Positions 1 through 10,058 of a DNA stretch of 64,000 nucleotides are shown piece by piece. The translations under genes and the position numbers were made by a program. The DNA is from Clostridiales bacterium. GTDB lineage: Bacteria; Bacillota; Clostridia; Oscillospirales; Acutalibacteraceae. The DNA is taken from positions 62,001 through 126,000 of the forward strand of contig DUNU01000014.1 in NCBI GenBank assembly GCA_012839185.1, in the 5' to 3' direction. Each line of letters begins with the position of its first letter. Within the stretch, counting starts at the first letter, position 1. The notes beneath the pieces are model-generated. The model saw only the letters and a program-made list of their open reading frames with translations. It had not been told where the DNA came from and made no database searches.

Positions 1-1510
1 CGAGGCGGACAAGTTTTTCGGGTGCAGGTTTTTCAACAAAACCTTTTTCGTGGCGTTCTTTTATCAGTTCTTTTATATATTCGTGGTCTTTTTTATTCAT
101 CGTATATGAATAAATCGAGAGTACGCAAATCAGTGCCAATACTGTCGGCATAATTACGAAATTAAATCTCAGTCCAAACAACGTTTTCGGAGATTGAAGT
201 GAAGGAGCCTGTATCTGCGGATTATATCCGAACAATTCAAGAGCAGCACCGACAACGTAGCTTATCACACTTGCAATGGTTTTGCTAAACAGCGTGCGGA
301 AAGTTGCGACAACACCCTCGCGTCTGCGACCGGTTATCATTTCATCAACATCGGTAATATCGGGTTGAATGTTCTCGGCAACGAAACCGGGACCGGAGAA
401 GCCGAAGTTGTACAGAATAGCGGAAAGAATAATTATTGCTGTCTTAAAGCCTTGTGCAGAAGTCGGAGAGATGAAAATATTGAGGAATAAGCCGCATACC
501 ATAAGAGGTCCGAGTAATTTTCCGCAGAACGCTTTGCCCTTATATCTGACTAAAAGGTAGTTTAGCGGTGCACCGGAAAATTCGGCAATACCGGAAATAA
601 TATTGAGCGATATGAAAAGTTTATACATATCGGCTACGCTTATCATAAAATATTGATCTGTGATATGATAGAAATTTTTAGATAATGCGTAGAATAACGT
701 GATAATGAAATACTGCCTGAATGAGCGATTTTTGAATACCAATTTGTATTCATTAAACAGGAAACGGAAATTTATTTTATCTTTCGGCTGTCCCAATGAC
801 GACGGTTCTTTGCACTTAAAGAACGAGAGAATAGGCGGCCATAAAAACCAAAGTGAGAGAATAACACCGACAAGCAAGTATTTTCCTCTGTCGTCGGGTG
901 TCGGGTTCGGAAGTGCCGTCAACGCTGTTTTAACCGAAAATCCGCTTAATGCCAAGGCTGCAAACAGGTATGATGATATTTGACCGACTGAGTTCATTGC
1001 ATATTCAACAATTCGAAATTGAGTACGCTGGAAATAATGCGGTGCGATTTGCGGAAGCATTGCCGTGTGCGGAATTGACATAACCGTATATGAAGTGCTG
1101 TACAAAACGGCGGAGAAAAGATACCACAGCCAAGTTGCAGTCGCATCTCCGCCACTCGAAAGACCAAATGAATACCAGCGGAAAACATAAGCAATAGCAA
1201 ACGGTATAATTCCGATAATTAAATAAGGACGATGACGACCGTATTTTGTACGGGTTCTGTCGGTTATCATGCCCATGACGGGGTCATTAAACGCATCCCA
1301 AAGTCCGTTTATTAGCGAAATTTTACCCGCATCACGAGTACCCATTCCCTCAACATATGCCAAAAATTGTTGATGGAATTGATTAAGAACATAACCCGCT
1401 CCACCCAAAGTGATGTTTGCACAGGTATAGTTGCAGGCGGGGATAAGAGTGTTTTTGACCTCACCCTCAATTCCGAGAATATCTTTAATTTTTTCTCCAA
1501 GATTTGCCAT
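1..1510 (-). CDS. GPH-family (MFS) glycoside/sugar:cation symporter, 3' end outside window
   Basis: Reading from ATG at 1510 there is an uninterrupted frame of 503 codons to the left edge, with no stop reached. The product begins MANLGEKIKDILGIEGEVKN and is followed by many hydrophobic segments. Near residue 70 it has the GPH hallmark DAFNDPVMGMITDRTRTKYG, then RHRPY. The C-terminal part visible is charged (KKDHEYIKELIKE, EKPAPEKL), so probably only a few residues are missing. The family imports glycosides, pentosides or hexuronides with a cation; the substrate cannot be read here. The start lies 15 bp after the mini-RNase III stop, so the gene is probably the last of the obg operon. A second, divergent family member is at 54113-55576. 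Family call is firm, substrate unknown. Confidence 0.85.
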   Translation of the reverse strand, partial: MANLGEKIKDILGIEGEVKNTLIPACNYTCANITLGGAGYVLNQFHQQFLAYVEGMGTRDAGKISLINGLWDAFNDPVMGMITDRTRTKYGRHRPYLIIGIIPFAIAYVFRWYSFGLSSGGDATATWLWYLFSAVLYSTSYTVMSIPHTAMLPQIAPHYFQRTQFRIVEYAMNSVGQISSYLFAALALSGFSVKTALTALPNPTPDDRGKYLLVGVILSLWFLWPPILSFFKCKEPSSLGQPKDKINFRFLFNEYKLVFKNRSFRQYFIITLFYALSKNFYHITDQYFMISVADMYKLFISLNIISGIAEFSGAPLNYLLVRYKGKAFCGKLLGPLMVCGLFLNIFISPTSAQGFKTAIIILSAILYNFGFSGPGFVAENIQPDITDVDEMITGRRREGVVATFRTLFSKTIASVISYVVGAALELFGYNPQIQAPSLQSPKTLFGLRFNFVIMPTVLALICVLSIYSYTMNKKDHEYIKELIKERHEKGFVEKPAPEKLVRL

Positions 1511-1525
1511 AATCAACCTAAATTT

Positions 1526-3197
<1,672 letters not shown>

Positions 3198-3266
3198 TCA
3201 CTTTATTATATCACATTTAAGGAAAAAAATAAAGCCTTTTTTTCAAAAAGCCCTATTTTTATAAGA

Positions 3267-3968
3267 TTAAATGTCAATTCCTCTTAATCCACAGGATTGA
3301 ACATAGGGAACGACAGTATCACGAATAATTTTCATTGTATCGTTATCGTGTTCTGTATAACCGTTTTCAATCAAATCACCGGAATCAACAAATTTTTGAA
3401 GGAAATATCTTTTTGCACCCTGTATCCATTTGCCGATATCTTCAAAGTCGCTGATTTCGTGAAGCTCTTTTACAACGGTGGTTCTAAATTCATAATCAAC
3501 GACATTACTTTTCAGTAATTTTACGCTTTCAAGTATCGGATTTATGTCAAAATCAGGACAACCGACGGTAAGACCGTATTTTTTCTGACTGTTTTTAATG
3601 TCCATCGCGACATAATCAATCAGGTTTTCGTCAATTAATGTTTTAAGCAGTTCGGGACGGCTGCCGTTTGTGTCAAGTTTAACTAACAAATCAAACGATT
3701 TGATCTTTCTGACAAAATCGACAATGTCTTTATTTAATAGAGGTTCGCCGCCGGTTATACATACTCCGTCAAGGATTCCTTTTCTTTTTTCAAGATATGC
3801 AAATATTTCGTCTTGCGTAAAGACATTTTCGGAATCTATGTTAATTACAAGCGATGCGTTATGACAAAAGGGACAGCGGAAATTACATCCGCCTAAAAAT
3901 ATTGTACATGCAACTTTGCCCGGATAATCAAGCAAAGTCATTTTTTGAAAACCTGAAATAATCATCAT
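3267..3968 (-). CDS. Radical-SAM activating protein, NrdG2-like (anaerobic RNR activase family)
   Basis: 233 residues starting with [20 protein letters not shown] and the radical-SAM cysteine motif CNFRCPFC (CX3CX2C), then TGGEPLL for SAM binding. This matches the NrdG2 family of putative anaerobic ribonucleotide reductase activators that place a glycyl radical on a partner. No nrdD or other glycyl-radical enzyme is present in the window, so the partner is unknown. Its ATG at 3968 overlaps the TGA of the amino acid ABC ATPase, so it is translated from the transporter mRNA, an unusual coupling. A second ATG at 3965 is possible. Confidence 0.85.
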   Translation of the reverse strand: MMIISGFQKMTLLDYPGKVACTIFLGGCNFRCPFCHNASLVINIDSENVFTQDEIFAYLEKRKGILDGVCITGGEPLLNKDIVDFVRKIKSFDLLVKLDTNGSRPELLKTLIDENLIDYVAMDIKNSQKKYGLTVGCPDFDINPILESVKLLKSNVVDYEFRTTVVKELHEISDFEDIGKWIQGAKRYFLQKFVDSGDLIENGYTEHDNDTMKIIRDTVVPYVQSCGLRGIDI

Positions 3969-4744
3969 TCGTTAAATTTATTTAAAAATGCTTTAGTGCG
4001 TTCCTGTGTGGGATTGTCGAAAACTTCTTCGGGAGTCCCCTGTTCACAGATAACGCCATTGTCCATAAATATTACTCTGTCTGAAACTTCACGTGCGAAA
4101 TTCATTTCGTGAGTTACTATAACCATCGTCATATTTTCATTTGCAAGTGCTTTTATAACCTTGAGAATTTCACCCGTAAGTTCAGGATCCAAGGCACTTG
4201 TGGGCTCATCGAAAAAGAGAATTTTGGGGTTAAGTGCCAAGGCACGTGCTATTGAAACACGCTGTTGCTGACCGCCGGAAAGTTGACAGGGGTAATTTTC
4301 CATCTTGTCGGACAAGCCGACGCGTTCAAGCAACGAAACTGCATTGTCTCTGATTTCTTTTTGAATTGCTTTCTTGTTTTCTTTGTAATCCGGTCTTTCT
4401 TTCGCCATCATCTCAACCGCAAGCGTAACATTTTTCAGTGCTGTATATTGCGGAAAAAGATTGAAATTCTGGAATACAAGACCGACCATTCTCTGCCGTC
4501 TTCTTTTTTCAGCAGCTTTTATTTTCTTGTTTGAACCGTCGAAGAAAACCTCTCCGTCAACGGTAATCAATCCTGAATCCGGGGTTTCAAGTTGTGTGAT
4601 ACAACGCAGTAAAGTCGTTTTGCCAGAACCCGATGAGCCGATTATTGATAATACTTCGCCTTCTTCCACACAAAAGTCAATGCCTGTGAGAACTTGGGTT
4701 TTGCCGAAACTCTTGAATAAATTTTTTACTTCCAATATAGCCAT
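3965..4744 (-). CDS. Polar amino acid ABC transporter, ATP-binding subunit (system 1)
   Basis: 259 residues of the GlnQ/HisP type. Walker A is [11 protein letters not shown], the signature [15 protein letters not shown], Walker [15 protein letters not shown] and the switch His is in VTHEM. Start ATG at 4744 is set by a perfect AGGAGG about 8 nt upstream; a longer in-frame extension lacks a ribosome site. An extra charged insertion ([16 protein letters not shown]) lies between the Q-loop and signature. It energises the permease ending at 4755 and is followed by the NrdG2-like gene with a 4-bp overlap. Confidence 0.95.
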   Translation of the reverse strand: MAILEVKNLFKSFGKTQVLTGIDFCVEEGEVLSIIGSSGSGKTTLLRCITQLETPDSGLITVDGEVFFDGSNKKIKAAEKRRRQRMVGLVFQNFNLFPQYTALKNVTLAVEMMAKERPDYKENKKAIQKEIRDNAVSLLERVGLSDKMENYPCQLSGGQQQRVSIARALALNPKILFFDEPTSALDPELTGEILKVIKALANENMTMVIVTHEMNFAREVSDRVIFMDNGVICEQGTPEEVFDNPTQERTKAFLNKFNE

Positions 4745-4754
4745 AACCCGCCTC

Positions 4755-5441
4755 CTATATTGAGAAATATGACAGTTTCTTCTCAAGTTTTCCAAGAGCA
4801 ACCGTCAGGACACCGCTTGCCGCCAAATAGTATACACCGGTAAAGAACATAGGCCAAATTTCGCCTGCGATACCTTGACTGCCCTTTAAGAAGGCTTGTC
4901 CTGCCCAAATGACTTCCTGCAATGCAATAATTCTCGCAAGGGAAGTATCTTTTACAAGTGTGATAATTTCATTTGACATAGGCGGAACGATGCGTTTTAT
5001 CATCTGAAGCAGAGTAACTTTGAAGAAAACCTGTTTTTTGGACATTCCCAATACCTGTCCCGCTTCGGTTTGACCTATCGGAACACCTTGTATACCGCCA
5101 CGATAAATCTCGGCAAAATAGCAGGCATAGTTAAAAATAAATGCAATGGCGGCTGCAACAAATCTGCCTTTTTCACCGCTTCCCCAGATTGCTTTTCCGA
5201 ACACCATACCGGGAAGGTAGAAGATGACTATAAGCTGAAGCATTAAGGGTGTGCCTCGAACTACCCAGATTATCGCACGGAACAATAAGGCCAAAGGCTT
5301 GAATGAGGATCTTGCTGCAAAATAAATAAGAAGTCCCAAAGGCAAAGAACCTGCGAGAGTTACAAAAAACAGTTTTACAGTTTGTAAGAAACCTGTGTTG
5401 AGGGCTTGAAAGACAATGGGGAATTGTTCTGTAAATGACAT
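4755..5441 (-). CDS. Polar amino acid ABC transporter, permease (system 1)
   Basis: 228 residues with about five transmembrane helices and the HisM/GlnP-type EAA loop ([20 protein letters not shown]). The N-terminal region carries the family [15 protein letters not shown] segment. It forms the channel for the lipoprotein at 5503-6366 and is separated from it by a perfect intercistronic hairpin. Its stop lies 10 bp before the ATPase start. Likely substrate is a polar amino acid; specificity is not readable. Confidence 0.93.
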   Translation of the reverse strand: MSFTEQFPIVFQALNTGFLQTVKLFFVTLAGSLPLGLLIYFAARSSFKPLALLFRAIIWVVRGTPLMLQLIVIFYLPGMVFGKAIWGSGEKGRFVAAAIAFIFNYACYFAEIYRGGIQGVPIGQTEAGQVLGMSKKQVFFKVTLLQMIKRIVPPMSNEIITLVKDTSLARIIALQEVIWAGQAFLKGSQGIAGEIWPMFFTGVYYLAASGVLTVALGKLEKKLSYFSI

Positions 5442-5460
5442 GATATATCCTTATAATGCA

Positions 5461-5489
5461 AATAATACACGAGAAACTCGTGTATTATT
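5461..5489 (-). terminator. Perfect 13-bp intercistronic hairpin, amino acid ABC system 1
   Basis: AATAATACACGAG at 5461-5473 is the exact reverse complement of 5477-5489, with a 3-nt loop. It lies between the binding-protein stop and the permease start and has no long U-tract on the transcribed strand. It is therefore better seen as an mRNA 3'-end stabiliser or processing barrier than a full terminator. Confidence 0.75.
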
Positions 5490-5502
5490 TGAGTATCTGA
5501 AA

Positions 5503-6366
5503 TTACTGAGCGATAAGAGCAGCACCAACGTTATACTTTTCTGCTAATTCCTGCATCTTTCCTTCTGCATAGGCTTTTGCAAAGAAATCATTGAGCTTTT
5601 CTGTAAGGTCGGAACCTAAACGGAAACCGACACCATATTGTTCGCTGTTAAGCGGAACTGTATAGGTAAGGCTTTCGTATGCAGTGCCTTCGCCAATCAT
5701 AGCATCAGCCATAAGAGAGTCGATGATGGCTGCATCAGCAGTACCTGCAGTAACTTCCATAAGAGCGGAAGCCTGATCTATAACAGCGGTGGCTTTGAAA
5801 CCGTTTTCGGTAGCCATCTTTTCGCCTGCAGAGCCTGCTTCAACTGCAAAGGAGAGTTCCATGCAATCTTCAACGGTCTTGTAGTTTTCAGCTTTATCGG
5901 CAGCGACAACAACAACCTGAGCATTGTTGCAATAAGCATTGGAGCAACTCATCTTAGCCAAAACTTCATCGGTTAAGGTCATGCCGTTCCAGACACAGTC
6001 GATGCTCTTTGCATCAAGTTCAAGAACTTTGTTGTCCCATGCGATTTCAACGAATTCAACCTGAACGCCGAGTTCGGCGGCAAAAGCCTTTGCCATGTCA
6101 GCGTCAAAACCAACCCATTCATCGCTACCCTGTTCTTTGTAATCCATCGGAGCGAAGTTGGTGATGCCGACAACGATAACGCCCTTGTTAAGAACATAAT
6201 CAAGATCGCTTTCATCAGCAACGGTAGCTTCGGTTGTGCCGTCTTCTGCGGCAGTAGTGCCGGGATCATCGGGAGTAATTGTGGGATCTTTGGGACCGCA
6301 AGCTGCAAATGCAATTGCAACTACAAGGCAAAGTGCGATAATAACAGCAAAAATTTTCTTATTCAT
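5503..6366 (-). CDS. Polar amino acid ABC transporter, substrate-binding lipoprotein (system 1)
   Basis: 287 residues. ATG at 6366 is chosen because GGAGGAAAAA precedes it; an upstream in-frame ATG overlaps that site. There is a lipoprotein signal with lipobox AFAAC (Cys23) and a low-complexity Thr/Asp/Glu linker, then an SBP family 3 fold starting near VLNKGVIVVGITNFAPM with FDADMAKAFAAELG. It captures a polar amino acid outside the membrane for the permease and ATPase downstream. A consensus-like promoter lies at 6400-6428. Confidence 0.93.
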   Translation of the reverse strand: MNKKIFAVIIALCLVVAIAFAACGPKDPTITPDDPGTTAAEDGTTEATVADESDLDYVLNKGVIVVGITNFAPMDYKEQGSDEWVGFDADMAKAFAAELGVQVEFVEIAWDNKVLELDAKSIDCVWNGMTLTDEVLAKMSCSNAYCNNAQVVVVAADKAENYKTVEDCMELSFAVEAGSAGEKMATENGFKATAVIDQASALMEVTAGTADAAIIDSLMADAMIGEGTAYESLTYTVPLNSEQYGVGFRLGSDLTEKLNDFFAKAYAEGKMQELAEKYNVGAALIAQ

Positions 6367-6399
6367 TTTTTTCCTCCATGTCATATCAATGACGGTAAT

Positions 6400-6428
6400 A
6401 TTTTATCATAATTGCTATGTTTTGTCAA
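6400..6428 (-). promoter_or_regulatory. Sigma-A promoter for amino acid ABC system 1
   Basis: On the minus strand TTGACA (6423-6428), 17-bp spacer, TAAAAT (6400-6405). It is located 34 bp before the binding-protein start. Confidence 0.75.
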
Positions 6429-6481
6429 TACCGCAAATATAACGATTATGGGTGCATTTTTATGCGTATTTTATTTATAAT

Positions 6482-7336
6482 TTATAAGATTTTCTGCATA
6501 TCCTCAGGTAAAGCTACAGAAAAATGCATAGCCTTTTTTGTAATCGGATGAATAAAACTCATTTCACCGCAATGGAGTGCGGCACGACTGACTGAATTAT
6601 CGGCACTTGCGTACATATCGTCGCCAACCAGGGACATATTAAGTGATGCAAAATGAACACGGATCTGATGTGTTCTTCCCGTTTCGAGATTTACACGCAC
6701 CAAAGTTCTTTTGCCGTCAGTCTTCAGGGCTTGCCAATGTGTAACGGCATGTTCGCCGGTTTCGCCGACTGCACGCAGAGTTTTGTTCGGATAGGGACGG
6801 TATATCGGTCTGTCAATAGTTCCGTTGCCTTCCAAAAATCCGCCGACCAAGGCATAGTATGTCTTTTCAACCTTGCCATTAAGTGAAGCCGCCGCAAGAG
6901 GATTTAAGGCAATTAAAACAAGTCCCGATGTGGATTTATCAAGTCTGCCGATGGATCTGAATGTATGATTTTTGTCCTGTTTTTGATGGTAATAAGCAAC
7001 TGCATTTGCAAGAGTATCCCCCTGATGATTGTGTGTCGGATGCATGGCAATGCCTGCCGGCTTGTTAATGATAAGAATATCGTTATCTTCATATATAATA
7101 TTAAGAGCAATTTCAGTCGGCTCTATCTCGTTTTTATCATTGGGGATGTTTATCGTAAGAATATCGCCGGTGCGAACAATATCCACAGTTCTTGTATGCT
7201 CACCATTAAGCATTATTCCGTTCGGCACAGTTTTCAGTGAGCGGATCAAACTGCAAGAAAGCCCGACACTACGCAAATAGTGCAGAACTTTTTGATTGTC
7301 AAATTCAGACGGAATTGTATAGTTAATTGTTCGCAT
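6482..7336 (-). CDS. RluA-family 23S/tRNA pseudouridine synthase
   Basis: 284 residues. An S4-like RNA-binding N-terminus covers about 10-75, then the catalytic domain has GRLDKSTSGLVLIA, carrying the conserved catalytic Asp. The usual His-Arg of HRLD is GR here, a known type of variation. Further motifs are NKPAGIAMHPTH and ETGRTHQIRVHF. It isomerises uridine in structured RNA. Start: ATG at 7336, 12 nt after AAGG. TTG at 7342 is an alternative with 6-nt spacing. It stands alone, transcribed divergently from the zinc-ribbon gene. Confidence 0.92.
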   Translation of the reverse strand: MRTINYTIPSEFDNQKVLHYLRSVGLSCSLIRSLKTVPNGIMLNGEHTRTVDIVRTGDILTINIPNDKNEIEPTEIALNIIYEDNDILIINKPAGIAMHPTHNHQGDTLANAVAYYHQKQDKNHTFRSIGRLDKSTSGLVLIALNPLAAASLNGKVEKTYYALVGGFLEGNGTIDRPIYRPYPNKTLRAVGETGEHAVTHWQALKTDGKRTLVRVNLETGRTHQIRVHFASLNMSLVGDDMYASADNSVSRAALHCGEMSFIHPITKKAMHFSVALPEDMQKIL

Positions 7337-7520
7337 TTTCAAAAATTACCTTAATGCTCTTGAAATTAAGCGGTCAGAAACAAGATTTTCAAGATATGAA
7401 AAAACTTGATGTTTTTGTTATATCCGAATAATTATATATTAAATCCAACATAATGTCAATATACGATGAGCTTAATACTATATTTATGTTAAAATATGGA
7501 TTATTCCAAACAAAAAGATA

Positions 7521-7549
7521 TTGACAAACGCAATTAAATTTGTTATAAT
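7521..7549 (+). promoter_or_regulatory. Perfect-consensus sigma-A promoter
   Basis: TTGACA (7521-7526), 17-bp spacer, TATAAT (7544-7549): all twelve positions match consensus. It lies 31 bp before the zinc-ribbon/DUF4234 gene. The rest of the 244-bp gap 7337-7580 is AT-rich with nothing else recognised. Confidence 0.85.
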
Positions 7550-7580
7550 TCAATCAAGAATAAAAAAACGAGGTGTTATT

Positions 7581-8246
7581 ATGACTTGTCCGAATTGCAA
7601 CAAACAAAATTTGGATACCCAGAATTTCTGTGCTTTCTGTGGTTCTGCTCTTACTCCTCCACCCGCACAACAGCCACAGACACAACAGCAACCGACGCAA
7701 ACTGTTCATCAAACAAATGTTTACCAAACTCAACCACCCTCCCCTCAACCTCAACCGAATTATCAGGATCCCAATTTCCAACAGCAGACATATCAACAAC
7801 AATCTTATCAACAACCTGTATATCCGCAAGCTCCCGTTGGTGCTCCTGTGAAGGTATTAACAACTGATTATAGTCTGCTTACTGTTCTTCTCTTATCAAT
7901 GGTTACTTTTGGTATTTACGGAATATATAAGTACTATCATTTGACAGAAGAAGTCAATACTGTTTGCTCCCCACATGATGGGAAAAAATCCATGAATTAT
8001 ATTCTTCTTGCACTTATTGTTAGTCCGCTTACCGGTGGAATCGGTATGATTGTATGGTTATATAATATCAGCAATCGTATTGAAACAGAATGTAAGCGTC
8101 GTAATTTGAGCGTTGATCTTAGTTCTAATGATTTTTGGCTTTGGTATGTTCTTGGTTCTTTAATTATTGTTGGTCCGTTCATTTTCCTCAACAAATTATT
8201 TAAAGCAGTCAATGCAATGAATGAAAGTTACAATACTTACGGCTAA
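7581..8246 (+). CDS. Zinc-ribbon, Gln/Pro-rich, DUF4234-type membrane protein
   Basis: 221 residues, starting at ATG 7581 after GAGGTG. The N-terminus is a zinc ribbon with two CxxC pairs (CPNC at 3-6, CAFC from about 18). It is followed by about 60 residues of Gln/Pro/Tyr-rich low-complexity linker and then a DUF4234-like membrane domain with two or three hydrophobic helices (TDYSLLTVLLLSMVTFGIYG, LLALIVSPLTGGIGMIVWLY). Function of the family is unknown. It is driven by a perfect-consensus promoter and closed by a strong terminator, so it is a well-expressed monocistronic gene. Confidence 0.85.
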   Translation: MTCPNCNKQNLDTQNFCAFCGSALTPPPAQQPQTQQQPTQTVHQTNVYQTQPPSPQPQPNYQDPNFQQQTYQQQSYQQPVYPQAPVGAPVKVLTTDYSLLTVLLLSMVTFGIYGIYKYYHLTEEVNTVCSPHDGKKSMNYILLALIVSPLTGGIGMIVWLYNISNRIETECKRRNLSVDLSSNDFWLWYVLGSLIIVGPFIFLNKLFKAVNAMNESYNTYG

Positions 8247-8254
8247 AAAATATT

Positions 8255-8285
8255 AAAACGCTTCTCTTGCGAGAGGCGTTTTTTG
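8255..8285. terminator. Bidirectional intrinsic terminator
   Basis: AAAACGCTTCTC/GAGAGGCGTTTT form a 12-bp stem with one G-U and loop TTGC. It is flanked by T-tracts on both strands and separates the convergent DUF4234 gene and hydA. Confidence 0.88.
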
Positions 8286-8290
8286 TTATC

Positions 8291-10042
8291 TTAATATTTC
8301 TTTCTGGCTGTGAAGTGGGTATGAAGAATTTTGTGTGCCTTATGACTGTTGGGAGCCTCGAAATATTCGTCATATATACGCTTGACATCGGGGTTTTCGT
8401 GGGATTTTCTCAAGGGAAGATTTGCATCATCCTTATATAGACCTGCTGCACGAAGAGCACGGACGTCAACGACGTTTCTTATACTTGAAGGAACAATGGG
8501 TTGTCCGCCGCCGTTTACACAGCCACCGGGACAAGCCATGATTTCAATGAAATCGTAGTATTTTTCACCCGATTTAACCATATCAAGCAGTTTTTTTGCA
8601 TTCGTAAGACCTGAAGCAACAGCCACTTTAACTATATTACCTGCAAGATCAAATTCGGCTTCTTTTATTCCCTGAACACCGCGAACAGCGGTGAAGTTGA
8701 TATTTGCGTCGGTAAGCGTTTCTTTGGTGACTACTTCGTAAGCGGTACGAAGAGCGGCTTCCATAACACCGCCGGTTGCTCCGAATATTGTGCCTGCACC
8801 TGTACCCAGACCGAAAGGAGCATCGTAAGTGCCTTCGGGAAGTTCGTTGAAGAGGACACCTGCCTTGCGAAGCATTCTTGCAAGCTCGCGAGTTGTGATA
8901 ACAGCATCAATATCCGGAATACCGTCATTGCAAGAAAGTTCGGGGCGTTCAGCTTCGAATTTTTTTGCTGTACAGGGCATAACGGAAACGACAAATAAAT
9001 CCTTAGGATCAATACCTTCTTTTTCGCAATAATATGTCTTGGCAACTGCACCGAACATACCCTGAGGACTCTTACATGTGGAAACATTGTGAAGCATATC
9101 GGGATAGTAATATTCGCAGAACTTAATCCAACCGGGAGAACAGGAAGTGATAAGCGGAAGATTCTCTTTTTTTGTATATCTTGAAAGGAATTCGGTTGCT
9201 TCTTCCATAATTGTAAGGTCGGCAGTGAAGTTGGTATCAAATACCTTATCGAAGCCCAAAGTACGAAGAGAAGAAACAAGTTTACCGGTCTGAACTTCGC
9301 CGATTTTGCCGCCGAATTCTTCACCGATAGCAACACGGATAGAAGGAGCAGTCTGAACGATAACGGTCTTTGTCGGATCATTGAGAGCAGCAAATACTTT
9401 TGCTGTATCATCTCTTTCGTGAAGAGCGGCTGTCGGGCAAGCAGTAATGCACTGACCGCAGGATATGCAAGGTACATCAGACAAAGGACGCTCAAAAGCA
9501 CAAGAAATATGAGTATCGAAACCGCGGTCGTTGGCACCGATAACTCCGACTTGCTGAAGACTTGCACAAGTGGCAGAGCAACGACGGCAAAGTATACACT
9601 TATCATTGTCGCGTATCATGTGAGAAGCACTTGCATCAATGTGATAGAGGTTCTTTTCACCGTCATAGCGATGGGTGTTGTCTATGCCATATTCCATGGA
9701 AAGTTTCTGCAGTTCGCAAGATTCGGAACGTGGGCAAGAAAGGCACTCCTGCTTGTGGTTTGAGAGGATGAGTTCAAGAGTGGTTTTTCTGGATTCAATT
9801 ATTTTGGGAGAACCGGTAACAACTTCCATGCCTTCGTGTACGGGATAGACGCAAGCCGCAACGAGACTGCGGGCACCCTTGACTTCAACAACACACATAC
9901 GGCAAGCACCGATTTCGTTTATGTCCTTGAGAAAACAGAGAGTCGGAATCTGAATGCCGACCTTGCGGGCAGCTTCTAAAATTGTACTTCCTTTAGGAAC
10001 GCTTACGGGAATACCGTTAATTTTAAGATTTATATCACTCAT
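8291..10042 (-). CDS. hydA: [FeFe] hydrogenase catalytic subunit HydA (NADH/ferredoxin-linked, multimeric type)
   Basis: 583 residues; ATG 10042 is preceded by AGGAGG. Plant-type [2Fe-2S] domain with C36, C47, C50, C64. His/Cys [4Fe-4S] motif with H97, C100, C103, C109. Two further [4Fe-4S] clusters (C149/152/155/159 and C192/195/198/202), then the H-cluster domain: L1 TSCSPGW at 299-305, L2 MPCTAKK at 355-361, L3 MACPGGC at 502-508, and the small-subunit tail. Reduces protons to H2, in the trimer with HydB and HydC probably using NADH plus reduced ferredoxin (bifurcating). L1 reads TSCS instead of the textbook TSCC. It is the last gene of a ten-gene operon whose promoter is at 16391. Confidence 0.95.
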   Translation of the reverse strand: MSDINLKINGIPVSVPKGSTILEAARKVGIQIPTLCFLKDINEIGACRMCVVEVKGARSLVAACVYPVHEGMEVVTGSPKIIESRKTTLELILSNHKQECLSCPRSESCELQKLSMEYGIDNTHRYDGEKNLYHIDASASHMIRDNDKCILCRRCSATCASLQQVGVIGANDRGFDTHISCAFERPLSDVPCISCGQCITACPTAALHERDDTAKVFAALNDPTKTVIVQTAPSIRVAIGEEFGGKIGEVQTGKLVSSLRTLGFDKVFDTNFTADLTIMEEATEFLSRYTKKENLPLITSCSPGWIKFCEYYYPDMLHNVSTCKSPQGMFGAVAKTYYCEKEGIDPKDLFVVSVMPCTAKKFEAERPELSCNDGIPDIDAVITTRELARMLRKAGVLFNELPEGTYDAPFGLGTGAGTIFGATGGVMEAALRTAYEVVTKETLTDANINFTAVRGVQGIKEAEFDLAGNIVKVAVASGLTNAKKLLDMVKSGEKYYDFIEIMACPGGCVNGGGQPIVPSSIRNVVDVRALRAAGLYKDDANLPLRKSHENPDVKRIYDEYFEAPNSHKAHKILHTHFTARKKY

Positions 10043-10058
10043 TTTTCGTTCCTCCTGA

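Noticed and set aside
3205-3266. Terminator hairpin between the NrdG-like gene and obg
   Set aside because: The GCC-rich words near 3233 and 3250 are direct, not inverted, repeats; no convincing stem.
8731-9606. Long open frame of 291 codons inside hydA in another frame of the same strand
   Set aside because: Composition is Leu/Ser/Val-rich with no domain or ribosome site, and it lies wholly within a gene with full hydrogenase motifs; a coding shadow.
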